Of a stretch of 12,813 nt of DNA, positions 1 to 6,239 are shown piece after piece. Numbering within the stretch: the first letter of the stretch is position 1; the number at the start of each line of letters is the position of its first letter. The DNA comes from an uncultured Clostridia bacterium (GTDB lineage: Bacteria > Bacillota > Clostridia > TANB77 > CAG-508): the NCBI GenBank assembly GCA_947584125.1, contig CANPWI010000029.1:1-12813 (forward strand), read 5' to 3'. The position numbers and the translations under genes are program-made. Below the pieces are notes generated by a model, which was not told the DNA's origin, ran no database searches, and saw nothing but the letters and a program-made list of their open reading frames with translations.

Positions 1-21
1 TTCAAATTTAGTTAATTCCAT
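1..21 (-). CDS. 5' end of a leftward gene (first 7 codons only)
   Basis: On the minus strand an ATG at 21-19 opens a frame reading M-E-L-T-K-F-E before the window ends. It is preceded by a strong ribosome binding site (AAGAGGTGAG, complement of 25-34) with about 4-6 nt spacing, and by a consensus promoter (45-73). The start is therefore well supported although the product cannot be identified from seven residues. The gene is divergent from the ADP-ribosyltransferase gene at 572, with an unusually long, repeat-filled intergenic region between them. Confidence 0.6.
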
Positions 22-44
22 TTTCTCACCTCTTTTCTTTATAT

Positions 45-73
45 ATTATATATGAGTTTTAAAATAAAATCAA
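45..73 (-). promoter_or_regulatory. Sigma-A-type promoter for the leftward gene
   Basis: Read on the minus strand, TTGATT (complement of 68-73) is followed by a 17-bp spacer and a perfect TATAAT (complement of 45-50). The -10 box lies about 24 bp upstream of the ATG at 21. The -35 hexamer falls inside the first, degenerate copy of the 32-bp tandem repeat (69-173), so a protein bound to the repeats could affect this promoter. Confidence 0.7.
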
Positions 74-173
74 TATACTAACTTTATAATTAATGATATT
101 ATCAATGTACTCGCTATTTAATTAATAATATTATCAATATACTCACTATTGAATTAATGATATTATAAATATG
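69..173. repeat. Tandem array of a 32-bp unit, about 3.3 copies
   Basis: Copies with a strict 32-bp period lie at 88-119 and 120-151, which differ at only a few positions. A partial copy at 152-173 and a degenerate half copy at 69-87 flank them. The shared core on the plus strand reads ATTATCAAT(G/A)TACTC(G/A)CTATT. There are no spacers between the copies, so this is not a CRISPR array. The unit is close to three helical turns and the array overlaps the -35 box of the leftward promoter, so clustered protein-binding sites are possible; this is inference. Confidence 0.75.
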
Positions 174-276
174 TAAACGAAGAATGAAATACCGACGCGC
201 AGTTTGAAGGGAGCTTTGCGACCGCCAGCAAGGAGGCGTTTTATTCGTAGTGAACATACCATACATATCATTAATT
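152..276. repeat. GC-rich element bounded by inverted repeats (element 1)
   Basis: AATTAATGATAT at 152-163 and its exact reverse complement at 265-276 bound this 125-bp stretch. The pairing continues inward in register but imperfectly (for example TATGT and GAAT), giving arms of about 38 bp. The core at about 191-238 is roughly 65% G+C by hand count, against about 25% in the surroundings. The left arm coincides with the last copy of the 32-bp tandem repeat. One frame is open for 20 codons through the core (188-250) but has no start codon. The structure resembles a small non-autonomous palindromic element (MITE- or REP-like) or a structured RNA. No transposase is present. Confidence 0.5.
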
Positions 277-296
277 TATAATTGTAATTAACTTTC

Positions 297-437
297 TCTA
301 AAGTTATATGAATAATCTTTCTTATATTTTACGAATTCGCTCTCCCACTGGCGCTGTAACTCGTTTCACTCGAACAGCCCTCAGCGGTCCCCACGACGCT
401 ATCGCAAAATAACGAAATATTATTATATAACTTTAGA
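297..437. repeat. GC-rich element bounded by inverted repeats (element 2)
   Basis: TCTAAAGTTATAT at 297-309 and its exact reverse complement at 425-437 bound a 141-bp stretch. The pairing continues inward after a one-base bulge (AATAAT, then TTT). The core (about 331-404) is G+C-rich and free of stops. A 34-codon frame, ATG 308 to TAA 412, runs through it but lacks a ribosome binding site, so it is not called as a gene. A 15-bp direct repeat (ATTGTAATTAACTTT) occurs at 281-295 and 454-468, just outside the element. Together with element 1 this looks like a pair of small palindromic insertions or conserved intergenic repeats. Confidence 0.5.
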
Positions 438-443
438 TTAGTC

Positions 444-497
444 AAAATTTTTTATTGTAATTAACTTTAGATAAATTCAATTACAATAAAAAATTTT
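444..497. repeat. Perfect 19-bp inverted repeat with 16-nt loop
   Basis: AAAATTTTTTATTGTAATT at 444-462 is exactly reverse-complementary to 479-497, with 16 nt between. The stem is almost entirely A:T. It lies just upstream of the promoter at 509-537, so it would not be in the ADP-ribosyltransferase transcript. It could end transcription entering from either side, serve as a regulator site, or be the end of a decayed element. Confidence 0.6.
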
Positions 498-508
498 AAA
501 AAATTTAA

Positions 509-537
509 TTGATTTTTATTGATCAATAGGGTAAAAT
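509..537 (+). promoter_or_regulatory. Promoter of the ADP-ribosyltransferase gene, with internal palindrome
   Basis: TTGATT (509-514), a 17-bp spacer and TAAAAT (532-537) lie 34 bp upstream of the start codon at 572. The spacer contains a perfect 10-bp palindrome, ATTGATCAAT (518-527). It is placed where a dimeric repressor could block RNA polymerase; no candidate regulator lies beside it. Confidence 0.55.
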
Positions 538-571
538 ATATTACAAAGTATTAGTAAAAAGGTGATAATTT

Positions 572-2488
572 ATGGAAATAACAGATGAAGAAAAGGAAGC
601 ATTAGAAGCATATATAAATTTGAGATATGAGGATATTAATTTATTTTTAACAGAAAACATTAATAATGATTTAGAATATGCAAAAAAATATAATAGTAAA
701 GAAGAATTAAAAGAACAATTAGTATCTGATATGAAACTAAGTACTGAAACAATGAAAAATTTATATTCATTGTTTGAAAAAAAAGGTAAATATACAAATT
801 CAAAACTTTATAGAGGAACCTCTAAAGATGAAATAAATTTTTATGAATCAGAAAATTATAATAATAAAGTAATTTCAACATCAAAAGATAAATTAGTTGC
901 TGAAAAGTTTGGTTTTGACAGTAAAGATTCTGTTTTGCTTACAGTAAATGCACAAAATGTTAAAAGTGTAGATGTTCAAGAAATATTAGGATATACAACA
1001 GAACATGAACAAGAAATTTTATTATCACCATTTAGTAAAGTATCAAACATTGGAGGTAATTACAAAACATCTAAAACATCTATAATGGGAGAAAAAGAAT
1101 TTGAAAATTATGATATTACATTAGAAGATGATGAATTAGATAATGTAAATGCCGATCAAAAAGATAATTTAAATAAAACTATAAATGAAAGATTACCACA
1201 AATTGCAGATTATATGTGGCAAATAAAAGAAGATGAAAAAATATATAAAGATTTAGAAACACAAAACGAAATATATGAAAACAGTTTAATTACAGAAAAA
1301 GATTCAGAAGAAATAGATTGGTACAAAGAGCATATAGAAATAAATAAAAATGAATTAAATGAAATTAAAAATAGAAAAAGTGAAATTACAAGTAAAATTA
1401 ATCAGTGGAAAAAAGATATTATAGAATATAATAAAATTCAATGTAAAGAAGTAAAAAGAGAAATTGAAAATTATAAAAATGATAAAGGAAAGCAAATAAA
1501 GCAGGAAGAAATATTTAACAATAATGAAAATATAAAAACTGATAAAGAAGCTTCAAATCAACTTAGAGTTAAACAGGCTTTTGGAAAATTAAATGAAGAA
1601 ATTTGGAACATTGAAAATGAAGAAAAAAAGAATGAAAAAATATCAAAGTATATGAATTCAGAATATACTACTGAAAAATTTGAAAATGCTTATAATATAA
1701 TTAATCAAGCTGAAGCAAGAATAATGAATGAATTAAATAATAAAAGTTTAGAGCAAAGTGAAAAGATAATACATAATATTGAAAATTATGTATATAAATT
1801 AGATACAGAAATTAATGGCATTCAAATGGATTTAGACAATAAACTTAAAGAATCAATTTTTAAAAAAATTGAAAATATAAAAGCAAGTGCTAATAGAAAA
1901 ATTTTAGAAAATAGAGAGCAAGAGATAGAACAAAAAAATAGTAATCCAATAAAAAGAATAATTAATAAAATTACTGGAAAATCAAAAGAATATGATTTAG
2001 AAAAACAAAGTATAAATTTCATGAAACAAAAAATGAATGAAAAAATAAATGACATAAACAGTGAAGAATATTATCAAAAATATAGTGTACATGAAATGTT
2101 AGCAAATATAGATTTATTTTTAGATACAAATAACCAAGATTTTATAAAAGATGAAAAGTGGGAATTAAGAGATTTAAGATATAAAATAGGTAGTATGTAT
2201 AAAACAAGTGAAAAAAGATTGGAGTTAATAAAACAGCGAAAAATATCTGAAAACTCTTTAACAATAGATTCAAAACTTACACCAAAGATGAGGATTGAGG
2301 CAGAAAAAAATAGTTTTTTAAGAAAAAATGGTTATGATGTTAAAACAGATAAAATTAATAACTACAAAAATAGATATCAACCAGGCAAGTATGATTTAAA
2401 CAATATTACTACTAATTTTAAAGCATATGTTGAAACACAACTTAGAGGAAATAATCAAGTAGAAAAAGATTATCAATATGAAAAATAA
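572..2488 (+). CDS. ADP-ribosyltransferase-domain protein with long coiled-coil tail (putative toxin/effector)
   Basis: This 638-aa protein carries an N-terminal domain of the ADP-ribosyltransferase exoenzyme type (VIP2/iota/Alt-like R-S-E class). The visible motifs are the catalytic arginine in LYRGTS (R81), the STS motif at 102-104 followed by AEKF, and the ExE motif E146-Q-E148 in EQEILL. ExE is the arrangement of arginine-modifying members, which transfer ADP-ribose from NAD+ to a protein. From about residue 200 the chain is highly charged (Lys, Glu, Asn) and helical or coiled-coil in appearance, with no recognised domain and no signal peptide or membrane segment. The start has a good ribosome binding site (AAAAAGGTG, 556-563). 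The gene sits alone behind a repeat-rich leader, and no immunity gene is evident beside it. Target and delivery route are unknown. Type IV export through the coupling protein at 6240, phage-like delivery, or an intracellular anti-phage role are possibilities only. Confidence 0.8.
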   Translation: MEITDEEKEALEAYINLRYEDINLFLTENINNDLEYAKKYNSKEELKEQLVSDMKLSTETMKNLYSLFEKKGKYTNSKLYRGTSKDEINFYESENYNNKVISTSKDKLVAEKFGFDSKDSVLLTVNAQNVKSVDVQEILGYTTEHEQEILLSPFSKVSNIGGNYKTSKTSIMGEKEFENYDITLEDDELDNVNADQKDNLNKTINERLPQIADYMWQIKEDEKIYKDLETQNEIYENSLITEKDSEEIDWYKEHIEINKNELNEIKNRKSEITSKINQWKKDIIEYNKIQCKEVKREIENYKNDKGKQIKQEEIFNNNENIKTDKEASNQLRVKQAFGKLNEEIWNIENEEKKNEKISKYMNSEYTTEKFENAYNIINQAEARIMNELNNKSLEQSEKIIHNIENYVYKLDTEINGIQMDLDNKLKESIFKKIENIKASANRKILENREQEIEQKNSNPIKRIINKITGKSKEYDLEKQSINFMKQKMNEKINDINSEEYYQKYSVHEMLANIDLFLDTNNQDFIKDEKWELRDLRYKIGSMYKTSEKRLELIKQRKISENSLTIDSKLTPKMRIEAEKNSFLRKNGYDVKTDKINNYKNRYQPGKYDLNNITTNFKAYVETQLRGNNQVEKDYQYEK

Positions 2489-2533
2489 AATTGAAAAAAT
2501 TTCTATTATAATTTCGAAAAAAATACCAACAAT

Positions 2534-2565
2534 ATAACTATGAAGAAAAATCTTCATAAAGTTAT
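2534..2565 (+). terminator. Hairpin after the ADP-ribosyltransferase gene (probable weak terminator)
   Basis: ATAACT-ATGAAGA, a four-A loop, then TCTTCAT-AA-AGTTAT form a 13-bp stem with a two-base bulge, followed by GTTTT. It lies 46 bp after the stop codon at 2488 and 53 bp before the SASP start. The T run is short, so termination may be incomplete. Confidence 0.5.
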
Positions 2566-2618
2566 GTTTTAAATGAAACTAGCTTAAAATTCTTTTGAAA
2601 TTGGGAGGAAATTATAAA

Positions 2619-2792
2619 ATGTCTCGAAAAACAAGTATAATGTCTGAAAATTTAAAAGAAGAAATAGCAAAAGAACTTGGTGTATATGAACAAGTAAAAC
2701 AAGATGGCGGATGGCAAAATGTATCATCTAAAACATGCGGAAATATAGTTGCAAAAGCGATTGAAATTGCAAATAGAAAAGTAGAAGAATAG
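2619..2792 (+). CDS. Alpha/beta-type small acid-soluble spore protein (SASP)
   Basis: This 57-aa protein resembles the alpha/beta SASP family, which coats and protects DNA in the dormant spore and is degraded by the GPR protease at germination. The family-like features are an early SENLKEEIAKELGV segment, which contains the EIA region where GPR cuts, and a C-terminal stretch ending in AKAIEIANRK at the position of the second DNA-binding helix. A glycine-tryptophan turn (DGGWQ) lies between them. The usual GGxVGG-like glycines are reduced to a single CGN, so it is a divergent member. The ATG at 2619 is preferred because GGGAGG (2603-2608) lies 10 nt upstream; an in-frame ATG upstream would put that ribosome binding site inside the gene. 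The gene is monocistronic, with a strong terminator just after it. I found no clean sigma-G promoter. Confidence 0.72.
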   Translation: MSRKTSIMSENLKEEIAKELGVYEQVKQDGGWQNVSSKTCGNIVAKAIEIANRKVEE

Positions 2793-2800
2793 TAAAATTG

Positions 2801-2833
2801 TAAAATAGGACACTTATATGGTGTCCTATTTTA
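2801..2833 (+). terminator. Strong intrinsic terminator after the SASP gene
   Basis: A perfect 13-bp stem (TAAAATAGGACAC at 2801-2813 and its complement at 2821-2833) encloses a 7-nt loop. The right arm ends in a T run, and further T-rich sequence follows. Confidence 0.8.
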
Positions 2834-2841
2834 AGTTGTTC

Positions 2842-2870
2842 TTTATATTTTATTATATTTATGGTAAAAT
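2842..2870 (+). promoter_or_regulatory. murF promoter
   Basis: TTTATA (2842-2847), a 17-bp spacer and TAAAAT (2865-2870) preceded by TGG, which gives an extended -10 (TGn). It lies 46 bp before the murF ATG and directly after the SASP terminator. Confidence 0.5.
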
Positions 2871-2916
2871 ACAAATAAACTTAAAGAGAAAAAAGTTTAG
2901 AAAGGATGAAATATTA

Positions 2917-4281
2917 ATGAAAGATATTAAAGTTAAGGATATTATAGAAATATGCAAAGGAAAACTTATTTGTGGAGACGAAAATATTATTTGCGAAAAT
3001 TTTTCAAATGATACAAGAACAATAAAAGAAAATGATGTGTATGTTGGGATTAAAGGAGAAAATTTTGATGGTAATTCATTATATAAACAAGCTTTTGAAA
3101 AAGGAGCTAGTGTTTGTATTTTACAAAATAATGAGGTGGAAGCAGTAGAAGGGAAAGCTATTATAATAGTTGAAGATACAATAAAAGCAATTCAAGAAAT
3201 TGCAAAATACAAAAGAAGCTTTTATGATATACCTGTAGTTGCAGTTACAGGAAGTGTTGGTAAAACAAGTACAAAAGATATTATAGCAAGTGTAATGAGT
3301 AAAAAATATAATGTTCTAAAAACAGAAGGAAATTTAAACAACCATATAGGTTTACCAATGACAATATTAAAACTTAAAAATCATACAGCAATGGTAGTAG
3401 AAATGGGAATGAATAACTTTGGAGAAATTAGAGTTTTAACTAATATTGCAAAACCAACTACTGCAGTAATTACAAATATAGGAACATCACATATTGGTAA
3501 CTTAGGTTCAAGAGAGAATATATTAAAATCAAAATTAGAAATATTAGAAGGAATGAAAGAAAATTCTACCATTGTAATAAATAATGATAATGACTTATTA
3601 CATAATTGGTATAATGAAAATAAACAAAAATATAATATAGTTACTTGTGGAACAAATAATCAAAGTGATGTTATGGCAAAGGATATAAAAATAATGGAAG
3701 ATGGAACTACATTTAATTATAATAATTATAAAGTAAAAGTGCCTGTACCAGGAGAACATTTTGTAACAAATAGTTTAATTGCAATTGGAGTAGGAATAAC
3801 AAATAGTATTGATGTAGATAATATAATTAAAGGAATAGAAGATTTTAAATTAACTAAAAAAAGAATGGATGTATCAAAAAATAAAAATGGAGTTACAATA
3901 ATAAATGACAGCTATAATGCAAGTTATGATTCAATGAAAGCATCAATAGAGGTATTAAGCAAGATGAAAGGAAATAAAAAAATTGCAGTACTTGGAAATA
4001 TGTTTGAACTTGGAAAATATGAAAAAGAACTACATGAAAAAGTAGGAGAAGAGGTTGCTAAAAATAATATAGACATTCTAATTACAGTAGGAGATACAGC
4101 AAAATATATTGCAAGTAAAGCAATAGATAATGGAATGGATGAAAAATGTGTATATAAATTCGATTTAAAGCAAGATGCTATAGAAAAAATAAAACAAATA
4201 GCAAAAGAAAATGATATTGTTTTAGTAAAGGCATCAAATGGTATGAAATTTGATGAAATTGTTGAAAAAATTTTAAATTAA
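2917..4281 (+). CDS. murF: UDP-N-acetylmuramoyl-tripeptide--D-alanyl-D-alanine ligase (MurF)
   Basis: This cytoplasmic ATP-dependent Mur ligase adds D-Ala-D-Ala to the UDP-MurNAc-tripeptide, completing the peptidoglycan pentapeptide precursor. At 454 aa it has the normal family length. Visible motifs are the N-terminal substrate domain with NDTRTIKENDVYVGIKG, the P-loop TGSVGKTSTK (111-120), NLNNHIGLPMT (139-149), the conserved EMGMNNFGEI, the central-domain NIGTSHIGNLGSRENI, and the C-terminal-domain NDSYNASYDSM. The frame is open further upstream to an ATG at 2818, but that start lies inside the SASP terminator. The ATG at 2917 follows AAAGGATG (2901-2908) and matches the usual MurF N terminus. 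It has its own promoter and is probably monocistronic, since another promoter follows immediately. Confidence 0.95.
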   Translation: MKDIKVKDIIEICKGKLICGDENIICENFSNDTRTIKENDVYVGIKGENFDGNSLYKQAFEKGASVCILQNNEVEAVEGKAIIIVEDTIKAIQEIAKYKRSFYDIPVVAVTGSVGKTSTKDIIASVMSKKYNVLKTEGNLNNHIGLPMTILKLKNHTAMVVEMGMNNFGEIRVLTNIAKPTTAVITNIGTSHIGNLGSRENILKSKLEILEGMKENSTIVINNDNDLLHNWYNENKQKYNIVTCGTNNQSDVMAKDIKIMEDGTTFNYNNYKVKVPVPGEHFVTNSLIAIGVGITNSIDVDNIIKGIEDFKLTKKRMDVSKNKNGVTIINDSYNASYDSMKASIEVLSKMKGNKKIAVLGNMFELGKYEKELHEKVGEEVAKNNIDILITVGDTAKYIASKAIDNGMDEKCVYKFDLKQDAIEKIKQIAKENDIVLVKASNGMKFDEIVEKILN

Positions 4282-4283
4282 TC

Positions 4284-4312
4284 TTGAATTCATCAAAAAT
4301 GCTTGCTATAAT
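4284..4312 (+). promoter_or_regulatory. dnaJ-like gene promoter
   Basis: TTGAAT (4284-4289), an exact 17-bp spacer and a perfect TATAAT (4307-4312) begin two bases after the murF stop codon and lie 30 bp before the dnaJ-like ATG. No CIRCE-type inverted repeat is seen between promoter and gene, so HrcA control is not indicated. Confidence 0.7.
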
Positions 4313-4342
4313 ATAACAAGCATAAGGGGGAGGGTGCCGAAA

Positions 4343-5249
4343 ATGATATTTAAAGATTATTATAGAATATTAGGATTAGATACAAATAAAGTAACTATGG
4401 CACAAATAAAAACATCCTATAGAGAACAAGCGAAAAAGTACCATCCAGATGTAAATGTTGGTAGTAAAACTGCAGAAGATAGATTTAAAGATATTAATGA
4501 AGCATATAGAGTATTATCAAATACAGCATCAAAAAGAAAATATGATAGAATGTGGAATACGCACATTGGAAATAAAAAGAAAAAGCAATATGAAGAAGCA
4601 AAAAGAACAACAGGCTCAGTATTTAGCGACTTTTTCTATATGTTTTTTGGTAGTAATGCAAAAGATGAAGGCATAGAAGATAGTAAAAGTAAAAATAAAC
4701 AAATAAAAGGTGAAAATGTAGAAACAGAAATAACCATTTCATTAGAAGAAGCCTTTTATGGAATAAATAAAAAAATAGCATTAAGAACAGTTGAAGGTAA
4801 TTTAAAAAACTTTATGGTAAAAGTTCCAGCAGGAATTAGAAATAATGAGAAAGTTAGATTAATAGGTCAAGGAAAAGAAGGAAAAAACGGCGGAAAAAAC
4901 GGAGACTTATTTATTAAAATAAATATTGAAGATAATCAAAAATTTAAGTTATCTGGATATGATTTGCATACAGAACTATTACTTACTCCTTGGGAAGCAG
5001 CACTTCGGAACAAGAGTAAAAATAGATGGTATAGATGAAGAAGCATCTATTTATATACCACAAGGAATGCAAACAGGAGAACAAATAAGAATACCAGCTA
5101 AAGGATATAAAGATGGAAAAGGTGGAAGAGGAGATTTAATAGCAGATATAAAGGTAATGGTTCCAAGAGAATTATCTAACGAAGAAAAAGAGTTATTTGC
5201 TCAGTTAAATGAAATATCTACATTTAATCCAAGAAAACAAGTGATATAA
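4343..5249 (+). CDS. Class II DnaJ/CbpA-like co-chaperone, requires a +1 frameshift at 5006
   Basis: This J-domain co-chaperone would stimulate DnaK ATPase and deliver clients. The J domain spans residues 1-70 with HPD at 34-36. There is no CxxCxGxG zinc finger, so it is class II (CbpA-like). Two client-binding beta domains follow (about 120-290; VKVPAGIRNNEKVRLIGQG, then IYIPQGMQTGEQIRIPAKG). The frame breaks after PWEAAL: 4343-5005 encodes residues 1-221, and skipping C5006 gives GTRVKIDG and continues to TAA 5247-5249, for 301 aa in total. The unshifted frame ends at 5038 after ten unrelated residues. Both halves look conserved and have no other lesion. The break is CTT-CGG-A, the same type as in the gene at 6240. 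The ATG at 4343 (9 nt after AGGGGGAGG) is preferred to the in-frame GTG at 4334, which abuts the ribosome binding site. Programmed shifting, mutation and sequence error are all possible. Confidence 0.87.
5003..5009 (+). other. Candidate +1 frameshift site CTT-CGG-A in the dnaJ-like gene
   Basis: The zero frame reads CTT CGG AAC and then diverges from the family. Skipping C5006 gives CTT GGA ACA (Leu-Gly-Thr), matching the conserved DnaJ motif PWEAALGT. The layout recalls the prfB site CTT-TGA-C: a CTT-decoding tRNA-Leu could re-pair on TTC while the A site is stalled on a rare CGG. No Shine-Dalgarno-like AGGGGG lies immediately upstream; the closest purine run is TTGGGAAG (4990-4997). Function is inferred, not shown. 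Confidence 0.5.
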
Positions 5250-5267
5250 ATAATTTACATAAATTTA

Positions 5268-5296
5268 TTGACAAGTATCATAAAATGTAATATAAT
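5268..5296 (+). promoter_or_regulatory. Consensus promoter of the coupling-protein operon
   Basis: A perfect TTGACA (5268-5273), a 17-bp spacer and a perfect TATAAT (5291-5296) make this the strongest promoter match in the window. It starts about 20 bp after the dnaJ-like stop codon and serves the genes at 5360, 5902 and 6240. Confidence 0.8.
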
Positions 5297-5314
5297 TATG
5301 TATAGTGATGATAC
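5275..5314. promoter_or_regulatory. Inverted repeat across the operon promoter (possible operator)
   Basis: GTATCAT (5275-5281, just after the -35 box) is matched by ATGATAC (5308-5314, just after the expected transcription start). The half-sites are 7 bp and 33 bp apart centre to centre, about three helical turns, which would suit a repressor bound on both sides of the -10 box. The match is short and could be chance. Confidence 0.35.
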
Positions 5315-5359
5315 AAAAGAAAAACTATGCATGTAAAAATAAGAAAAGAGGTGCATAAA

Positions 5360-5884
5360 ATGGAGAGGTGGCAAGGAAAACATTTTAGCATAACTGATCC
5401 AAAAGATGTAAATACAGTAATATATCAAATAAATAAAACAGAGAAAAATATATCAAAAAATTCTCCAAAATATACTATAGAAAGACTAGATTTCACGCAA
5501 GAACTTAGAGGTGAAAATACTAAAAAAACATTTTTCTTAGATAATCCATCTATAGAAGGAGACCAACTCGTTATATTATCATTTGGTAAAGAAAAGGTTG
5601 TTGTAAATATGGCTATTTTAGAAGATAATAAAATAACAATATCTAAAAAGCCAGTACCTGTTAAATTTAATTCTTTATATTCAGAAGAAGAAACAGAATT
5701 TAAAGAATTTAATTATACACCAAATTTAAAAAGACCAATATCTATTATTGATCCAGAAACAACAGAAGAAATAAAACCAATTTTATATTTTGATGAAGAA
5801 ACAAATGAGGTTAGAGGAAAGTGTAAATTAAAACCATATAAGTCTTATTTTGCCTTTGAAATAAGAGACAAAAAAGATGAATAA
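5360..5884 (+). CDS. Protein of unknown function, first gene of the coupling-protein operon
   Basis: I do not recognise this 174-aa protein. It begins MERWQGKHFSITDPKDVN and appears soluble: no signal peptide, no membrane segment, one cysteine. The middle has alternating hydrophobic and polar residues suggesting beta strands (GDQLVILSFGKEKVVVNMAIL). The C-terminal half is rich in Pro, Glu and Lys and contains a DPETTEEI segment. The ATG at 5360 is chosen because AGAGGTG (5347-5353) lies 6 nt upstream; an in-frame ATG at 5327 has no ribosome binding site. It lies 17 bp before the next gene and shares its promoter with the VirD4/TraG-like gene, so a role with that ATPase is plausible but unproven. 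Confidence 0.75.
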   Translation: MERWQGKHFSITDPKDVNTVIYQINKTEKNISKNSPKYTIERLDFTQELRGENTKKTFFLDNPSIEGDQLVILSFGKEKVVVNMAILEDNKITISKKPVPVKFNSLYSEEETEFKEFNYTPNLKRPISIIDPETTEEIKPILYFDEETNEVRGKCKLKPYKSYFAFEIRDKKDE

Positions 5885-5901
5885 TTAAGGAGGAAAGATT
5901 G

Positions 5902-6213
5902 ATGGCTACAAATGTAGAAAAATCAAAGACTAAAAAAACTAATTGTGGAGCAGGAGTACTTAGCATAGAATTTGGAGATAAAGAATTATTACAGGTAGCT
6001 CAATTTGCAATGATTGCAAATGAAGATGTTAAAGAAAATTCACTAATAATTGGAGAACTAAAAACACATGAATGCGTATATGATAATAGAAAAAAAATAG
6101 CAAAAAGAATAATGGAAGACGGAACAGAAATTGAAGTAAATGGAGAAAGCATTGAAAAATTTGCAAAAATTGCAGAAAAAATCAGAAAAAATCAAGAAAA
6201 AGATGAGAAATAA
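5902..6213 (+). CDS. Small protein of unknown function in the coupling-protein operon
   Basis: I do not recognise this 103-aa protein. It starts MATNVEKSKTKKTNCGAG, has a mixed middle part (LSIEFGDKELLQVAQFAMIANEDV would form a strand then a helix), and ends in a Lys/Glu-rich helix. No signal peptide or membrane segment is visible. The ATG at 5902 follows AAGGAGGAAAG (5888-5898), which is ideal, and is preferred to the adjacent TTG at 5899. The next gene begins 26 bp after its stop, so it is translated from the same message. Its position directly before a TraG-like gene recalls the small accessory genes that precede coupling proteins in Firmicutes conjugative elements, but I see no sequence match to one. 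Confidence 0.72.
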   Translation: MATNVEKSKTKKTNCGAGVLSIEFGDKELLQVAQFAMIANEDVKENSLIIGELKTHECVYDNRKKIAKRIMEDGTEIEVNGESIEKFAKIAEKIRKNQEKDEK

Positions 6214-6239
6214 ATAAACATAAGAGAAGGTGAATTTGT

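Noticed and set aside
69..173. Possible CRISPR array
   Set aside because: The 32-bp units are directly adjacent with no spacers, and no cas gene is nearby.
308..412. 34-codon ORF through GC-rich element 2
   Set aside because: It has a start and stop but no ribosome binding site or promoter in position, and it lies between inverted repeats. It is more likely a repeat that happens to be open; kept as part of the element.
1049..1100. Resemblance between this part of the ADP-ribosyltransferase gene (GGNYKTSKTSIMGE) and the SASP start region (2600-2650)
   Set aside because: Part of the match falls on the untranslated SASP ribosome binding site, and both stretches are A/G-rich low-complexity DNA. 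A chance match is more likely than duplication, though it could be tested by comparison with relatives.
2818..2916. Upstream extension of murF to an ATG at 2818
   Set aside because: The ATG lies in the loop of the SASP terminator and the extension would cover the murF promoter. The ATG at 2917 has a ribosome binding site and matches the family N terminus.
4455..4676. Second-frame ORF within the dnaJ-like gene
   Set aside because: No ribosome binding site and no protein-like pattern; it overlaps the conserved J-domain frame.
4343..5249. Calling the dnaJ-like and coupling-ATPase genes plain pseudogenes
   Set aside because: Each has one lesion of identical form in an otherwise conserved frame, with intact promoters and ribosome binding sites. 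Decay normally leaves several unrelated lesions, so both are kept as CDS with a frameshift note.
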